A DNA stretch of 64,000 bases from SHZI01 sp963698405 (GCA_963698405.1 CAVOQT010000005.1:248001-312000); one strand, 5' to 3'; positions 16,853 through 26,644 are shown, numbered from the stretch's first letter. The notes: a model not told the origin generated them from the letters alone. Translations and numbers: made by a program.

Positions 16853-19312
16853 CTACTGCACCAGGGTTGCGGCACTGCCGATGGCCGCGGCACAAGCTGA
16901 CTTGACCACCGTGGCAGTCCGGTCGACAGCGCAACTGCCGCCGCAACTGGTCAGCGTCGTGGTCAGGTTGTCGAGTTCCAGGCGCACGTTGGCTTCGTCC
17001 GGCTGGCTGAGCAGCCCGCTGCCCATCGCGCGACTGAGCAGCGGTACAAAGATCAGATCGCGTTCGCCGGGTGTATCGAAGGCCTGGTTGGCTGGCGTGC
17101 TGAAGTTGAAGCCGGGGAATACGGTGGCGCGCAGGCTCGTGTCATTGACCAGCGCGTTGCAGTACTCGATGGCCAGCTGCGCGATGCCGACCTGATGAGA
17201 GGCGAGCACCGCTGAGATATCGTCGATCGCGGGTAACTGCTGGCGCACAAGCGTGTAGGTTGCACTGACCGCTGGTGTGGTCGCTGCGACACCGGTGATC
17301 GTCGCCATGGTGGCATTGATCTCGTCGAAGGTCTTCACGCCGATATCGGACTGCGGCTCGCCGTCTGTCGGTGGTGGCGGCGTGAGCGGCGCCGGATCGA
17401 CGCGTACATTGCTGCTGCCACCGAGCACTGCAAAGCTCAGGAAGAACTCGTCGGCATCCGGACCTTTCTCCAGCGGAACGACTGTACCGAGACTGGACAG
17501 TACCTGGCCGGCCTCAGGCGTATAGCCATAGGCAGTACTGACTGATGTGTTCATGTTGCCCCAGGCCTGACTGACCGGCAGCTCGATGCCGTTGGCACCG
17601 ATCAGCAGGCCCTGCACGGGGATGTCGCCCGAGGGCTGCCAGGTGGCGTTGAGGTTGATGAAAGTTGGCCGGTAAAACAGATAGCTGTAGCTATCGAACT
17701 GGCTGACTTCAAACATGATGTAGCTGTCTGGTGCGCCGACCTGGGTGCTGACGTTGAAGAGCAGGTAGAAGCGCTCACCGACACCGGCGTCGAAATTCTC
17801 CTGGACCTGTGTCGCAGTGAGTGCGCGGTTGTGGATTGCTGCGAGTCGCAGCACGCCACGCCACTGCCGGTCACCCGATGGCTCATTGCCGAGCACCAGC
17901 GCAAAGGTTTCGTCCCAGTCGCCGAGCGTGCCGCCTGCGGCTGGATCGAGATCCTGCGTATCCACACCGTTCACATAGATGTGCCGCCCGTTGACCGGAT
18001 CGAAGGTCAGTACCACATGCTGCAGGGTTGCCTGTGCGTCTTCATCCGCAGCTGCGGTCTGCAGTATGGGCGAGCCATTCGCATCCGAGGTGCTGCTGCG
18101 ATGGAGGAAGTCGTAGCTGTAGAGCGTCTGTCCCAGCGTGAAATTGCGCAAGGTGGGGCCGGCCGAGTAGCTGATGATCCGCGTGTCTTCCTGATTGACG
18201 TTGGCCGGTGCTACCCATGCTTCAACGCTGTATTGCCCGGTTGCGGTGATCCGGTCGCGCAGCTTGCGACTGGCGGTGGTGGAGCCCTGTGCCCGGCCGC
18301 TCTGAATATCGATGCCCCAGCCGCCGACCCAGCGGATATCGCCTGACAGGCTGAGATTGATCGCTGGCTGTACGCCGCTGGTGTCGTATGCCGTGCTGCC
18401 GCTGGCCTCCTTGAATTCCCAAAGCGCAATCTGGTTGGCTTCATGGCGACTGCCGCCGCTGGCCACGGTACCTTCATACATGGTCAGCGCCTTGCTGATC
18501 ACCAGCGCCGGATCGACGGCCGTGAGTGGGATCTGCTGTGCCCAGTTGCGGATCGCGGTTTCCATCGTCGTGGCATTGGCGGCGCAATCACTCCAGCAGT
18601 TGTGAAACTCCTCGCGCAGACGCAGTACCAGTCGTGACTGGTCCGGGTCGTCGAGATCGATCTTGGTCTTTACCGCCAGATAGGCGCTGTCCACATCGGC
18701 GTCAGCGAAGAACGGTGACTGCCGGGTAGCGGCCGATGAGTCGTGACAGCCGGCGCAGTACTGCCTGGTCAACGGCCAGACGTTGGCTGCGTAACCGGCC
18801 GAGTCGGCTGGAAAGTTGCGGCTTTGCCCAACGCTGCGCTCGGGTGGTGCCACCAGTTGTATCTGTCGTGTGCCACCGGTGCCCGTGCCGTCCAGCCAGG
18901 CTTCTATCCAGGCCTGCATGGTTGTGGCGCAGGCCTGTACCGCGCCCTGGTTGGTGCCCAGCCAGCAGTTATGCCCGCCAGCCATCTTCTGCACCAGCAG
19001 CGAACTGCCTGGGTCGTTGCTGTTGATCAGCAGTTCGGCAGCTGCCCAGGCGAGATTGACATCGTCGTCGCGGGCGAACAGTGGATTCTGTGTGCTGCCA
19101 TGACAGCCGGCACAGCGGGCTACACCACCATTACGAACATTGGCCCACAGTGAATTCTGAAAGCGCAGGACGTCGTCATTCTGCGCGACCGGGCCGGAAT
19201 AGGTGACCGGCGGCGGCAAGCTGCTCGGCGCCTGTTGTTGTGTGCTGGAGCCGCCACCGCAACCGGCGAGCAGGGCCGTCAACAGTGCAGCGAGGATCAG
19301 TTTGATGTTCAT
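16853..19312 (-). CDS. Di-haem LamG-domain lipoprotein
   Basis: The 819-residue protein is chosen from ATG 19312, which opens a lipoprotein signal with lipobox LLAGC (C18). Two c-type haem motifs CAGCH lie at residues 67-71 and 186-190, each within a repeated unit that also carries an HNCW motif, suggesting a duplicated cytochrome module. A LamG/concanavalin-like domain follows (about 300-540: IALWEFKEASGSTAYDTSG, YSVEAWVAPANVNQEDTRI, HIYVNGVDTQDLD). The C-terminal third is unassigned. It is probably membrane-anchored in the periplasm or exposed at the surface, and may transfer electrons to or from a carbohydrate-bound or particulate partner. It lies 16 bp after the CIGCH protein. Confidence 0.75.
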   Translation of the reverse strand: MNIKLILAALLTALLAGCGGGSSTQQQAPSSLPPPVTYSGPVAQNDDVLRFQNSLWANVRNGGVARCAGCHGSTQNPLFARDDDVNLAWAAAELLINSNDPGSSLLVQKMAGGHNCWLGTNQGAVQACATTMQAWIEAWLDGTGTGGTRQIQLVAPPERSVGQSRNFPADSAGYAANVWPLTRQYCAGCHDSSAATRQSPFFADADVDSAYLAVKTKIDLDDPDQSRLVLRLREEFHNCWSDCAANATTMETAIRNWAQQIPLTAVDPALVISKALTMYEGTVASGGSRHEANQIALWEFKEASGSTAYDTSGVQPAINLSLSGDIRWVGGWGIDIQSGRAQGSTTASRKLRDRITATGQYSVEAWVAPANVNQEDTRIISYSAGPTLRNFTLGQTLYSYDFLHRSSTSDANGSPILQTAAADEDAQATLQHVVLTFDPVNGRHIYVNGVDTQDLDPAAGGTLGDWDETFALVLGNEPSGDRQWRGVLRLAAIHNRALTATQVQENFDAGVGERFYLLFNVSTQVGAPDSYIMFEVSQFDSYSYLFYRPTFINLNATWQPSGDIPVQGLLIGANGIELPVSQAWGNMNTSVSTAYGYTPEAGQVLSSLGTVVPLEKGPDADEFFLSFAVLGGSSNVRVDPAPLTPPPPTDGEPQSDIGVKTFDEINATMATITGVAATTPAVSATYTLVRQQLPAIDDISAVLASHQVGIAQLAIEYCNALVNDTSLRATVFPGFNFSTPANQAFDTPGERDLIFVPLLSRAMGSGLLSQPDEANVRLELDNLTTTLTSCGGSCAVDRTATVVKSACAAAIGSAATLVQ

Positions 19313-19328
19313 GTGGTGCATCCCCCGC

Positions 19329-20522
19329 TCAATTGCCCATGCAGTAGGTGGCGGATTCGGCAAACACCTGCTTCAGGCGGTAACCGCCAGCGCGAAAGGA
19401 ACCGACCATCGCATCGATCTGTGCGCGATCGCTGCCATCGACGGGTGATCTGAGGCAGACGTTGCGAAATACTTTTTCGACCTGACAACGGGCAAAGGCA
19501 GTGCTGTTGGCCAGTTCCTCGCCCATGCTCTGCGCGCCCGCGCCACTGCCGCTGCGGCCGGGATCCCAGCCGAGTATCGTGTTCTGGCCACGCCGCCAGT
19601 AATTTTCCCACTGGTCGTTTGGTGTCCGGTAGCCGTATCTGAAGGTCGTGTCGTTATTGAAGTACTTCGGCTGCACCTGGTCCGGCGTATAGACCAGTCG
19701 GCCAAGCGTTGCGTCGAAGTTGTAGTAGGCGAAAGCCTGGGTCATCGGATCCATGCCGATGTGGCAGCCGATGCAGTTGTTGAGAAAGATCCGGCTGTCG
19801 CCGCCCGGACTGCGCGATACATCCTGGCGGATCCGGTCGGGAATGCCGCTGGTATCGAGTACCTGCTCCATGTCACGGCACAGGTGGTTGAGCATCGTGA
19901 AACGGAACATCGCGCGGTTGGTTCCGGCTTCGAAGAAAGCGGCGGCGGCCGCGCGCGTGGTCAGTACGCCAGCGGCAGCAGAACCAGGCAGGCCGCTCAC
20001 GGCGGTCTGTGTGGTGGCAGTCAGACGCTGCTTCAGATCGACATTCTGGTCTTCGAGTGCCTGGTAATGATCGTTGTTGCTTGGTGAATAGGCCGGTATG
20101 CCTGATCCGGAACCGATGTAGACGAGGTTCGCCGAGAGCAGGGTGTTGAACGGCACATCGTCGCGCACCATGCCGATCACGGTGGCGGTGTAGTCGTTCA
20201 GCGGTACGAAGATACTCTGCTCTTCGTTTGTCCATGGCGCGACGAAATTTTTCAGCGTCACGTTGTAGAACGCGCTGTTGTCCATCGCGATCTGGGCTGC
20301 CGCAGCAGCATTGCCGCCGGCAATATCGGCTCGCATATCTTCCAGTACGCTGCTGTCGGGTGGCACACCGGTGAGACGCTCATGCATGCGCCAGGCCTGC
20401 TCACGCGGGCCCGCCATGCCTGGCTGGCTGAATACGACAATTGCTGCAATTGCAGTCAATTGGCTTAACAGCCGCAGATACCCCGGCTTCGACGCGACAG
20501 CACTGCGCTGTCTTCGCTGCAT
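19329..20522 (-). CDS. Exported single-haem protein of the same cluster
   Basis: The 397-residue protein starts at ATG 20522; a GTG at 20531 is also possible. It has a signal peptide ending GMAG and one c-type haem motif, CIGCH (about residues 250-254), in the context RIFLNNCIGCHIGMDPMTQA. That context resembles the haem and 'CxxCHxGMDP' segments of DUF1588/DUF1585-type proteins. The remainder is unassigned. It is the first gene of a minus-strand operon with the LamG lipoprotein and the Tat-exported protein, and is divergent from the HzsA-related gene across a 240-bp gap that likely holds both promoters. Confidence 0.65.
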   Translation of the reverse strand: MQRRQRSAVASKPGYLRLLSQLTAIAAIVVFSQPGMAGPREQAWRMHERLTGVPPDSSVLEDMRADIAGGNAAAAAQIAMDNSAFYNVTLKNFVAPWTNEEQSIFVPLNDYTATVIGMVRDDVPFNTLLSANLVYIGSGSGIPAYSPSNNDHYQALEDQNVDLKQRLTATTQTAVSGLPGSAAAGVLTTRAAAAAFFEAGTNRAMFRFTMLNHLCRDMEQVLDTSGIPDRIRQDVSRSPGGDSRIFLNNCIGCHIGMDPMTQAFAYYNFDATLGRLVYTPDQVQPKYFNNDTTFRYGYRTPNDQWENYWRRGQNTILGWDPGRSGSGAGAQSMGEELANSTAFARCQVEKVFRNVCLRSPVDGSDRAQIDAMVGSFRAGGYRLKQVFAESATYCMGN

Positions 20523-20763
20523 AGCAACCACTTTGTGCCCATCCCGGTAACGCGGCGCATTGCACGCCGTTCCGCATTTATCGTTATCAGCGGCCCGGGG
20601 TTCTGTGACTGCCTTAACAGTTCGTTCAAATCGCTATGCATTAGGTTAGCTGGCAGGCGATTGGGCGCCGCGCATCGGGTCAGATGCACGCACAGCCTTT
20701 GGGCAGGTTGTGACAGGGATGGTGATGGTTACAGGAACGCGAAACATTGCAGTGCGCGGACGG

Positions 20764-23367
20764 ATGTTCTCCGCCCGCAGCATATTGCTATGGACGATGG
20801 CGGCCGTTGGCCTTGCCGGTTGTGGTGGCGGTGGGGTTGGTGGTGAGCAGGGCCCGGACCCGGTGGTGGTCGATGTGCAGATCGCGTACATCAAGCGTCC
20901 GCTGCCGGTCGATGCACAGGGCGCGCTGCAGGGCTCCGATTTGCGCGAACTGCGCAGCTTCAATATCGGCGCAGACCTGTATGTACGTGAGCGCGCTGCC
21001 GTCACTGCCGTTGAGATCAATATCACCGACCGCGTCACACAGGGCACGGGTCTCTACGATATCCGTGATCCGGAAGCGTCATGGGATGGCACACGCCTCG
21101 TGTTTGCCATGCGCGGTCCCTTCGTGGCTGGTGCCGATGAGGAAGATCAGCCGAGCTGGAATATCTGGGAGTACAACTTCAGCGACGACACGCTGCGTCG
21201 GGTGATCAGCTCGGATCAGAATGCTGAAAGCGGCCACGATCTGTCGCCTGCGTATCTTCCGGATGGCCGCATCGTTTTCTCATCCACGCGGCAGCGGCAG
21301 TCGAAGGCCGTGCTGGTCGACGAAGGCAAGCAGCAGTTCGAGGCGCTTGATGAAGACCGCAACGAGCCGGCTTTCGTACTGCATGTCATGAATGCCGATG
21401 GCAGCGACATTCACCAGATATCCTTCAACCAGAGCCATGATCTGGATCCGTCGATACTGGCCAACGGCCAGATCCTGTTCAGTCGCTGGGACAACGCGGC
21501 GAGTAACAGCGAGATGAACCTGTATCTCATGAATCCTGACGGTACGGGCCTCGAACTGTTCTACGGTGCCCGCAGTCACGATACCGGGACGGACGGTGCA
21601 ACCATCCAGTTTGCGCAGCCGCGCGAGTTGCCGGACGGACGGATTCTCACCGTGATCAGACCTTTTCAGGTGGATGACGGCGGCGGTGATCTGGTCAGCA
21701 TCGATGCGCAGAACTATGTGGAGAACCTGCAGCCCACGGCGGCCAATGTCGGTCTGCTGAGCGGCCCCGCGCAGACGCGCACGATGGTCAACGATGTGCG
21801 TACCGATGACGGCATCTCACCCGGTGGTGAATTCGGTGCTGCATTCCCGCTCTGGGACGGTACGAATCGGGTGTTTGCCGTCTGGAGTCCGTGCCGGCTG
21901 CTTGACCTAAATGACCAGATCGTGCCGTGTACCGGGTCGGCGCTGGCTGCGCCGGGCGTGCGCGCGGCATTTCCACTGTACAGCGTGTGGATATTTGATC
22001 CGGTGGCCGGTACCCAGTTGCCGGTTTTCTCGCCCACGGAGAATGTGCTGGTCAGCGATATCGTGGCGGCGCAGCCTCGCGTGCTGCCGCCGGTGATCTT
22101 CGATCAAGCGGCAACCGGGCAGCTGGATCCGGATCTCGTGGCCCGGGAGCTGGGCCTGATCGATATCCGCAGCGTCTACGATTTCGATGGCTCCGCTTCG
22201 GTGGATATCCGCGCGCTGGCTGATCCGGCGCAGACCACGGCTGCCCAGCGCCAGGCGCGCTTCCTGCGCGTGGAGAAAGCGGTCGCCCTGCCCGATGAGG
22301 AGGTGCGCGATTTCGATAACAGTGCCTTTGGCGTCAGCGCAACGCAGGGCATGCGTGAGATTCTCGGTTATACGCCCGTTGAACCGGATGGCTCAGTGGT
22401 GGTCCAGGTGCCAGCCAATGTACCGATTGCGCTGTCGGTGCTCGATGCCGATGGCCGACGCATCACTGCACGTCATCAGAACTGGCTGCAGGTTCGTCCG
22501 GGTGAGGTGCTGGTCTGCAATGGCTGTCACTCGGTACAGAATCCCGTATCGCACGGGCGGCAGGCCGCATTTGCGAGTGCATGGAGTGGCGCTGCTGCAG
22601 ACGGTCAGCCGTTTCCGAATACCAACAGCGCATTTTTCGCTGACTTCGGCGAGACCATGGCGCAGGTCAAGAAGCGCATCAGCTGCGCTACCGATTGCCA
22701 GCTGATCGTGCCGGATGTGGATGTCGTGTACGACGATATCTGGACCGATCCGGTGGCTGCCAGCCGGCCTGCCGATGCCAGCTTTGCCTACCGCTATACG
22801 GATCTCACCACACCCATACCGACCAGCGGTGACTGTCTGGATAGCTGGGCCGGACATTGCCGGATCACGATCCATTACGAAGCGCATATTCATCCCTTGT
22901 GGGGCAAGCTGCGCCAGACGCTGGCGGGCGACGGGATCACGGTGCTCAGCGATGACACCTGTACGAACTGCCACGCGCCGACCAGCGTGCTCGGTGCCGT
23001 ACAGCTGCCGGCTGCCCAGCTCGATCTGTCGGATGGTCCGTCGGATATCAACGCCGATCATTTCAAGGCCTACCGGGAGTTGCTCTCGACTGACAACGAG
23101 CAGGAACTGGTCGGTGGTGCGCTGGCTGACCGGCTGGTCCAGACCGGTGTGGATCCGGTCACCGGCGATCCCGTATACAGCCCGGTACCGGTCAGCGCTT
23201 CGCTGTCAGCGGCCGGCGCGCGTAATTCAACACGCTTCTTCAGTCTTTTTGTGTCCGGTGCTTCGCATGCGGGCCGGTTGTCACCGGCGGAACTGCGTCT
23301 GATTTCCGAGTGGGTGGATATCGGTGCGCAGTACTACAACGATCCGTTCCAGGCGCCACTGAACTAG
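20764..23367 (+). CDS. HzsA-related di-haem beta-propeller lipoprotein
   Basis: The 867-residue protein starts at ATG 20764, giving a lipoprotein signal with lipobox LAGC (C20); upstream GTG 20710 and ATG 20719 are alternatives. The N-terminal half has TolB/WD-like propeller motifs (SPAYLPDGRIVFSSTRQRQ, LDPSILANGQILFSRWDN, LYLMNPDGTG). The C-terminal half holds two c-type haem sites, CNGCH (585-589) and CTNCH (733-737). This matches the HzsA-related family, named for resemblance to the hydrazine synthase alpha subunit. That family is widespread outside anammox bacteria and its substrate is unknown. No HzsB or HzsC partner is visible, so hydrazine synthesis is not implied. Confidence 0.8.
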   Translation: MFSARSILLWTMAAVGLAGCGGGGVGGEQGPDPVVVDVQIAYIKRPLPVDAQGALQGSDLRELRSFNIGADLYVRERAAVTAVEINITDRVTQGTGLYDIRDPEASWDGTRLVFAMRGPFVAGADEEDQPSWNIWEYNFSDDTLRRVISSDQNAESGHDLSPAYLPDGRIVFSSTRQRQSKAVLVDEGKQQFEALDEDRNEPAFVLHVMNADGSDIHQISFNQSHDLDPSILANGQILFSRWDNAASNSEMNLYLMNPDGTGLELFYGARSHDTGTDGATIQFAQPRELPDGRILTVIRPFQVDDGGGDLVSIDAQNYVENLQPTAANVGLLSGPAQTRTMVNDVRTDDGISPGGEFGAAFPLWDGTNRVFAVWSPCRLLDLNDQIVPCTGSALAAPGVRAAFPLYSVWIFDPVAGTQLPVFSPTENVLVSDIVAAQPRVLPPVIFDQAATGQLDPDLVARELGLIDIRSVYDFDGSASVDIRALADPAQTTAAQRQARFLRVEKAVALPDEEVRDFDNSAFGVSATQGMREILGYTPVEPDGSVVVQVPANVPIALSVLDADGRRITARHQNWLQVRPGEVLVCNGCHSVQNPVSHGRQAAFASAWSGAAADGQPFPNTNSAFFADFGETMAQVKKRISCATDCQLIVPDVDVVYDDIWTDPVAASRPADASFAYRYTDLTTPIPTSGDCLDSWAGHCRITIHYEAHIHPLWGKLRQTLAGDGITVLSDDTCTNCHAPTSVLGAVQLPAAQLDLSDGPSDINADHFKAYRELLSTDNEQELVGGALADRLVQTGVDPVTGDPVYSPVPVSASLSAAGARNSTRFFSLFVSGASHAGRLSPAELRLISEWVDIGAQYYNDPFQAPLN

Positions 23368-23385
23368 GTTTGGCAGGAAATACCG

Positions 23386-24126
23386 ATGCGCACAGTGGTC
23401 GTCATGGTGATGCTGGTTTTCTTGCCCTTCGTCACACCCGCTTATGGCAAAACGGCTCACTATGAGGCCGTGGTTGCCGAGCCTTTTCTCGAGCTGCACA
23501 CGGGTCCTGGCCGGGGCTTCCCGGTATTTCATGTCGTTGACCGTGGTCAACGCGTCGAAGTGCTGAAGCGGCGTACCGACTGGTTTCAGGTGCGTACCGA
23601 CAGGGGCGTGAAGGGCTGGGTAAGACTGGAAGAGATGAGTGCCACGCTCGACGTCGCCGGTTCGGCAACGAAGATCGATGATCCGGACGTCGACGACTAC
23701 AAGGCCCGCCGCTGGGAAGCCGGTGTCGGACTCGGCGATCTGGATGGTGCGAGTGTGATCTCCGTTTATACGGGCTATCACCTCACGCGAAATCTGTCGG
23801 TGGAGGCACGGGTAGGGGATGTGAGCGGCGACTATTCCGATGGCTGGCTGGCGACGGTGGATATCGTGCATCAGCCGTTTCCGGACTGGCGCATTTCGCC
23901 GTTTGCCATGCTGGGTACGGGGATCATCCAGATCGATCCGAAGGCAACCCTGGTGAGTACGGAAGACCGGACTGACCAGGTGGGACACGTTGGAGTGGGC
24001 GCCCGCATGTATGTGACGAAGCGCTTCATGCTTCGCGCTGAATACTCCAGCTACCTGACTTTTACCAGTGAAGACGACAACGAGGAACTGGACGAATGGA
24101 AAGCCGGATTCACCTTCTTCTTCTGA
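23386..24126 (+). CDS. SH3-domain protein with outer-membrane beta-barrel tail
   Basis: The 246-residue protein has a signal peptide (1-21) and a bacterial SH3 domain (VVAEPFLELHTGPGRGFPVF and WFQVRTDRGVKGWV). The C-terminal region of alternating residues ends in the aromatic signature WKAGFTFFF, as expected of an 8-stranded outer-membrane barrel. SH3 domains of this type often bind peptidoglycan. It lies 18 bp after the HzsA-related gene and overlaps the next gene by 31 bp, so the two are co-expressed. It may anchor the haem proteins to the cell envelope, which is inference. Confidence 0.7.
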   Translation: MRTVVVMVMLVFLPFVTPAYGKTAHYEAVVAEPFLELHTGPGRGFPVFHVVDRGQRVEVLKRRTDWFQVRTDRGVKGWVRLEEMSATLDVAGSATKIDDPDVDDYKARRWEAGVGLGDLDGASVISVYTGYHLTRNLSVEARVGDVSGDYSDGWLATVDIVHQPFPDWRISPFAMLGTGIIQIDPKATLVSTEDRTDQVGHVGVGARMYVTKRFMLRAEYSSYLTFTSEDDNEELDEWKAGFTFFF

Positions 24127-24773
24127 GGACAGCGGTGCTGTCCCTGTTGCTGGCCACCACTGCCGGCTGCGCATCGCTGGGCCGCTCGCGCGAGCCTGTC
24201 GAGGATGTAAATGCATCCTCACCCGTCATCGATCCGCGCATCGAGCGCCGCGAAGTTGCGCCGCCAAAAATTGACAGCGAGGACTTTGAGGTCACCGGCT
24301 ATTACGGCATGTTGAGCGTAGAGGACTTCGGTACCAATTCGGTGCTAGGCGTACGCCTTGCCTATCACGTGACCGAGGGGCTGTTTGCCGAAGCGACCTA
24401 TGCCGAGACCAGCGACGTGGACAAGTCCAGTGCCGAAATTCTCGGCAACTACGACCTGTCCTTCGGCGGTGACCGCAAATACAAGTACTACGACCTGTCG
24501 CTGGGCTACAACCTGTTGCCGGGCGAAGTGTTCATCGGACGGAACCGCGCCTTCAATTCAGCGTTCTATGTGATTGCTGGCGCCGGCAATACCACCTTTC
24601 ACGATGAAGACATGTTCACGATGAGCTTCGGCGGCGGATACCGGATCCTGCTGACCGATGCCATCGGGCTGCACTTCGATGTGCGCGATCACCTGTTCGA
24701 CGACGACATCAGTGGTGAGGACAAGACCACCCACAACATCGAGTTTACGCTCGGTCTGAGCTGGTTCTTCTGA
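24096..24773 (+). CDS. Outer-membrane beta-barrel lipoprotein
   Basis: The 225-residue protein has a lipoprotein signal (LLATTAGC, C25) and alternating strands ending in LGLSWFF, which matches the small outer-membrane beta-barrel domain family. Its start overlaps the SH3-barrel gene by 31 bp, and its stop is followed after 1 bp by the TlpA gene. The two barrel proteins may form a pair in the outer membrane. No specific ligand can be predicted. Confidence 0.7.
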   Translation: MESRIHLLLLRTAVLSLLLATTAGCASLGRSREPVEDVNASSPVIDPRIERREVAPPKIDSEDFEVTGYYGMLSVEDFGTNSVLGVRLAYHVTEGLFAEATYAETSDVDKSSAEILGNYDLSFGGDRKYKYYDLSLGYNLLPGEVFIGRNRAFNSAFYVIAGAGNTTFHDEDMFTMSFGGGYRILLTDAIGLHFDVRDHLFDDDISGEDKTTHNIEFTLGLSWFF

Positions 24774-24774
24774 G

Positions 24775-25290
24775 ATGAAGGTGCGCAGACAGATCCTGCA
24801 GCTGGTACTGGTGGCGAGCCTGTGTGGCGTGCTGCTGCCGGTGTCGCTGGCAGCCGGAGAGGCAAGCGGTCCGGCAGCTGATTTCAGCCTGCCGTCCCGT
24901 GGTGGCCAGCCTGTTTCGCTTTCCGCACTGCGCGGACAGGTGGTGCTGATCAATTTCTGGGCAACCTGGTGCGGTCCCTGCCGCAAGGAAATGCCGCTGC
25001 TCGAACAGATCCAGAAAAAGTATGCACCGCTCGGTTTCACCATGCTGGGCGTGAATGTCGAGGAAGACACCACACAGATGGAAACATTCCTCGGCGACGT
25101 GCCGGTGACCTTTCCGGTGCTGCTGGATCCGGCCAATCGGGTCAGCAAGCTCTACGATGTGGCCGCGATGCCGAGCACGGTGATCGTCGACCGCAAGGGC
25201 AACATCCGCTTCATCCATCAGGGTTATCAGCCGGGTGACGAGAATCGTTATCAGGATGTGATTCGCCAGTTGATCCGGGAGCGCACATGA
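24775..25290 (+). CDS. TlpA-family thiol-disulfide oxidoreductase
   Basis: The 171-residue protein has a signal peptide or anchor (about 1-27) and a thioredoxin fold with active site WCGPC (C66, C69) and a cis-proline loop (AAMPSTVIVD). Such proteins act in the periplasm and commonly reduce the cysteines of apocytochromes c before haem attachment, which suits the haem proteins encoded next door. It shares a 4-bp ATGA overlap with the DUF4266 gene. Confidence 0.88.
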   Translation: MKVRRQILQLVLVASLCGVLLPVSLAAGEASGPAADFSLPSRGGQPVSLSALRGQVVLINFWATWCGPCRKEMPLLEQIQKKYAPLGFTMLGVNVEEDTTQMETFLGDVPVTFPVLLDPANRVSKLYDVAAMPSTVIVDRKGNIRFIHQGYQPGDENRYQDVIRQLIRERT

Positions 25291-25511
25291 AGGCGGCGCT
25301 GGCCATTTGCCTGACGGCCGTGATGCTGCTGGCCGGATGCACCGGGGTAGAGCCGTGGGTAAAGCCCTATGAACGCGACCGGCTGGCTGATCCGATCATG
25401 AGTTTCGATCGCGACCCGGTATCGGGCAGCTATCTGGACCACGTACATGAAGCGCGCGAGGCATCGCGCGGTGCGGCCGGCAGTGCCGGCGGCGGCTGCG
25501 GGTGTAACTAG
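25287..25511 (+). CDS. DUF4266 small lipoprotein
   Basis: The 74-residue lipoprotein has lipobox LLAGC, the conserved core EPWVKPYERDRLADPIMSFD and a cysteine-rich end GGGCGCN. This is the DUF4266 family, which is repeatedly found beside DUF3570, a TlpA-type thioredoxin and ApbE. TlpA and DUF3570 are adjacent here and ApbE lies at 32 kb. The C-terminal CxC could bind a metal or be the substrate of the thioredoxin; no function is established. Confidence 0.82.
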   Translation: MKAALAICLTAVMLLAGCTGVEPWVKPYERDRLADPIMSFDRDPVSGSYLDHVHEAREASRGAAGSAGGGCGCN

Positions 25512-26636
25512 ATGAAGTGGCGTACAGGCGTTCTGCTGGTCATCTGCTCCGGTACGGCAATTGCCGGCGTGCTGCCCGAGGAGCGTGCCGATGCGCTCTA
25601 CCATTATTACGATGGCGGTGGCGTGGAGATCGACGGCCCTTCGCTGCTGGTGCGAAAGTCTCTCAATGAGAAGGTGTCTGTTTCCGCCAGCTATTACGTC
25701 GACAGCATCAGCAGCGCCTCCATCGATGTAGTCACCACCGCCAGCAAGTATTCCGAGGAGCGTACCCAATGGGGTGCGAGTATCGATTATCTGCACGAAG
25801 ACACCACGCTGAGCGTGGGTTTCAGTACCAGTGACGAGAACGACTACCAGGCTGATACGCTGAACTTCGCCATCAGCCAGGATATCTTCAACGGCCTGAC
25901 CACCATCACGCTGGGTTATGGCAGCGGCTCTGACGATGTCAGCAAGCGTGGCGATGCGGTGTTTGCCGGGCAGATCGACCGGCATGCCTACCGGCTGGGC
26001 ATCACCCAGGTGCTGACCAGAAACCTGCTGATGAGCTTCAACTACGAGGCCATCGCGGACGAAGGCTATCTGAACAATCCCTATCGCCAGGTGCGGTATG
26101 TGGATGTCAACGAGGCGAGCGGCTACGGCTGGCAGGACGAGATCTATCCGCGCACCCGCGCCAGTAACGCGGTGGCAATCCGCGCCCGCTATCACCTGCC
26201 ATACCGGGCAGCTGTATCTGGCGGCTACCGCTTCTTTACCGACGACTGGGGCATCGATGCGCACACGGTTGACATCGGCTATGTGCAGCCCTGGCGCGAC
26301 CGGTGGATGCTGGATGTACGCTACCGCTTCTACACCCAGAACGCCGCCGATTTCTATGCCGACCTGTTCCCCTATGCGGATGCGCAGAACTACATGGGCC
26401 GCGACAAGGAGCTGAGCCAGTTCCAGAGCCATGGCCCGCATCTGGGTGTGAGTTACACCTGGCTCGACAGGGCAGGCGATCGTCCGCTACGCAGTACGGT
26501 GAATCTGGTTCTGGATCACTACACCTACAGCTACGATGATTTCCGCGATGTCAGCGGCGGTGGCGCCGTCGGTGCGGAGCCCCTGTACGACTTCGATGCC
26601 AACGTGCTGCAGTTCTTCGTTTCGGTCTGGTTCTAG
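25512..26636 (+). CDS. DUF3570 outer-membrane protein
   Basis: The 374-residue protein has a signal peptide (1-19) and beta-barrel character throughout (alternating aromatic strands such as SVSASYYVDSISSASIDVV), ending in FFVSVWF, a barrel-assembly signal. This is the DUF3570 family. It begins immediately after the DUF4266 stop codon. The family's conserved association with ApbE and TlpA suggests a surface redox or flavinylated electron-transfer system, but no member has a proven role that I can cite. Confidence 0.82.
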   Translation: MKWRTGVLLVICSGTAIAGVLPEERADALYHYYDGGGVEIDGPSLLVRKSLNEKVSVSASYYVDSISSASIDVVTTASKYSEERTQWGASIDYLHEDTTLSVGFSTSDENDYQADTLNFAISQDIFNGLTTITLGYGSGSDDVSKRGDAVFAGQIDRHAYRLGITQVLTRNLLMSFNYEAIADEGYLNNPYRQVRYVDVNEASGYGWQDEIYPRTRASNAVAIRARYHLPYRAAVSGGYRFFTDDWGIDAHTVDIGYVQPWRDRWMLDVRYRFYTQNAADFYADLFPYADAQNYMGRDKELSQFQSHGPHLGVSYTWLDRAGDRPLRSTVNLVLDHYTYSYDDFRDVSGGGAVGAEPLYDFDANVLQFFVSVWF

Positions 26637-26644
26637 CCCTGTCG

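Noticed and set aside
20764..23367. Hydrazine synthase (anammox) activity
   Set aside because: Only an HzsA-related protein is present, with no HzsB/HzsC and no hydrazine dehydrogenase. The family is common in non-anammox bacteria.
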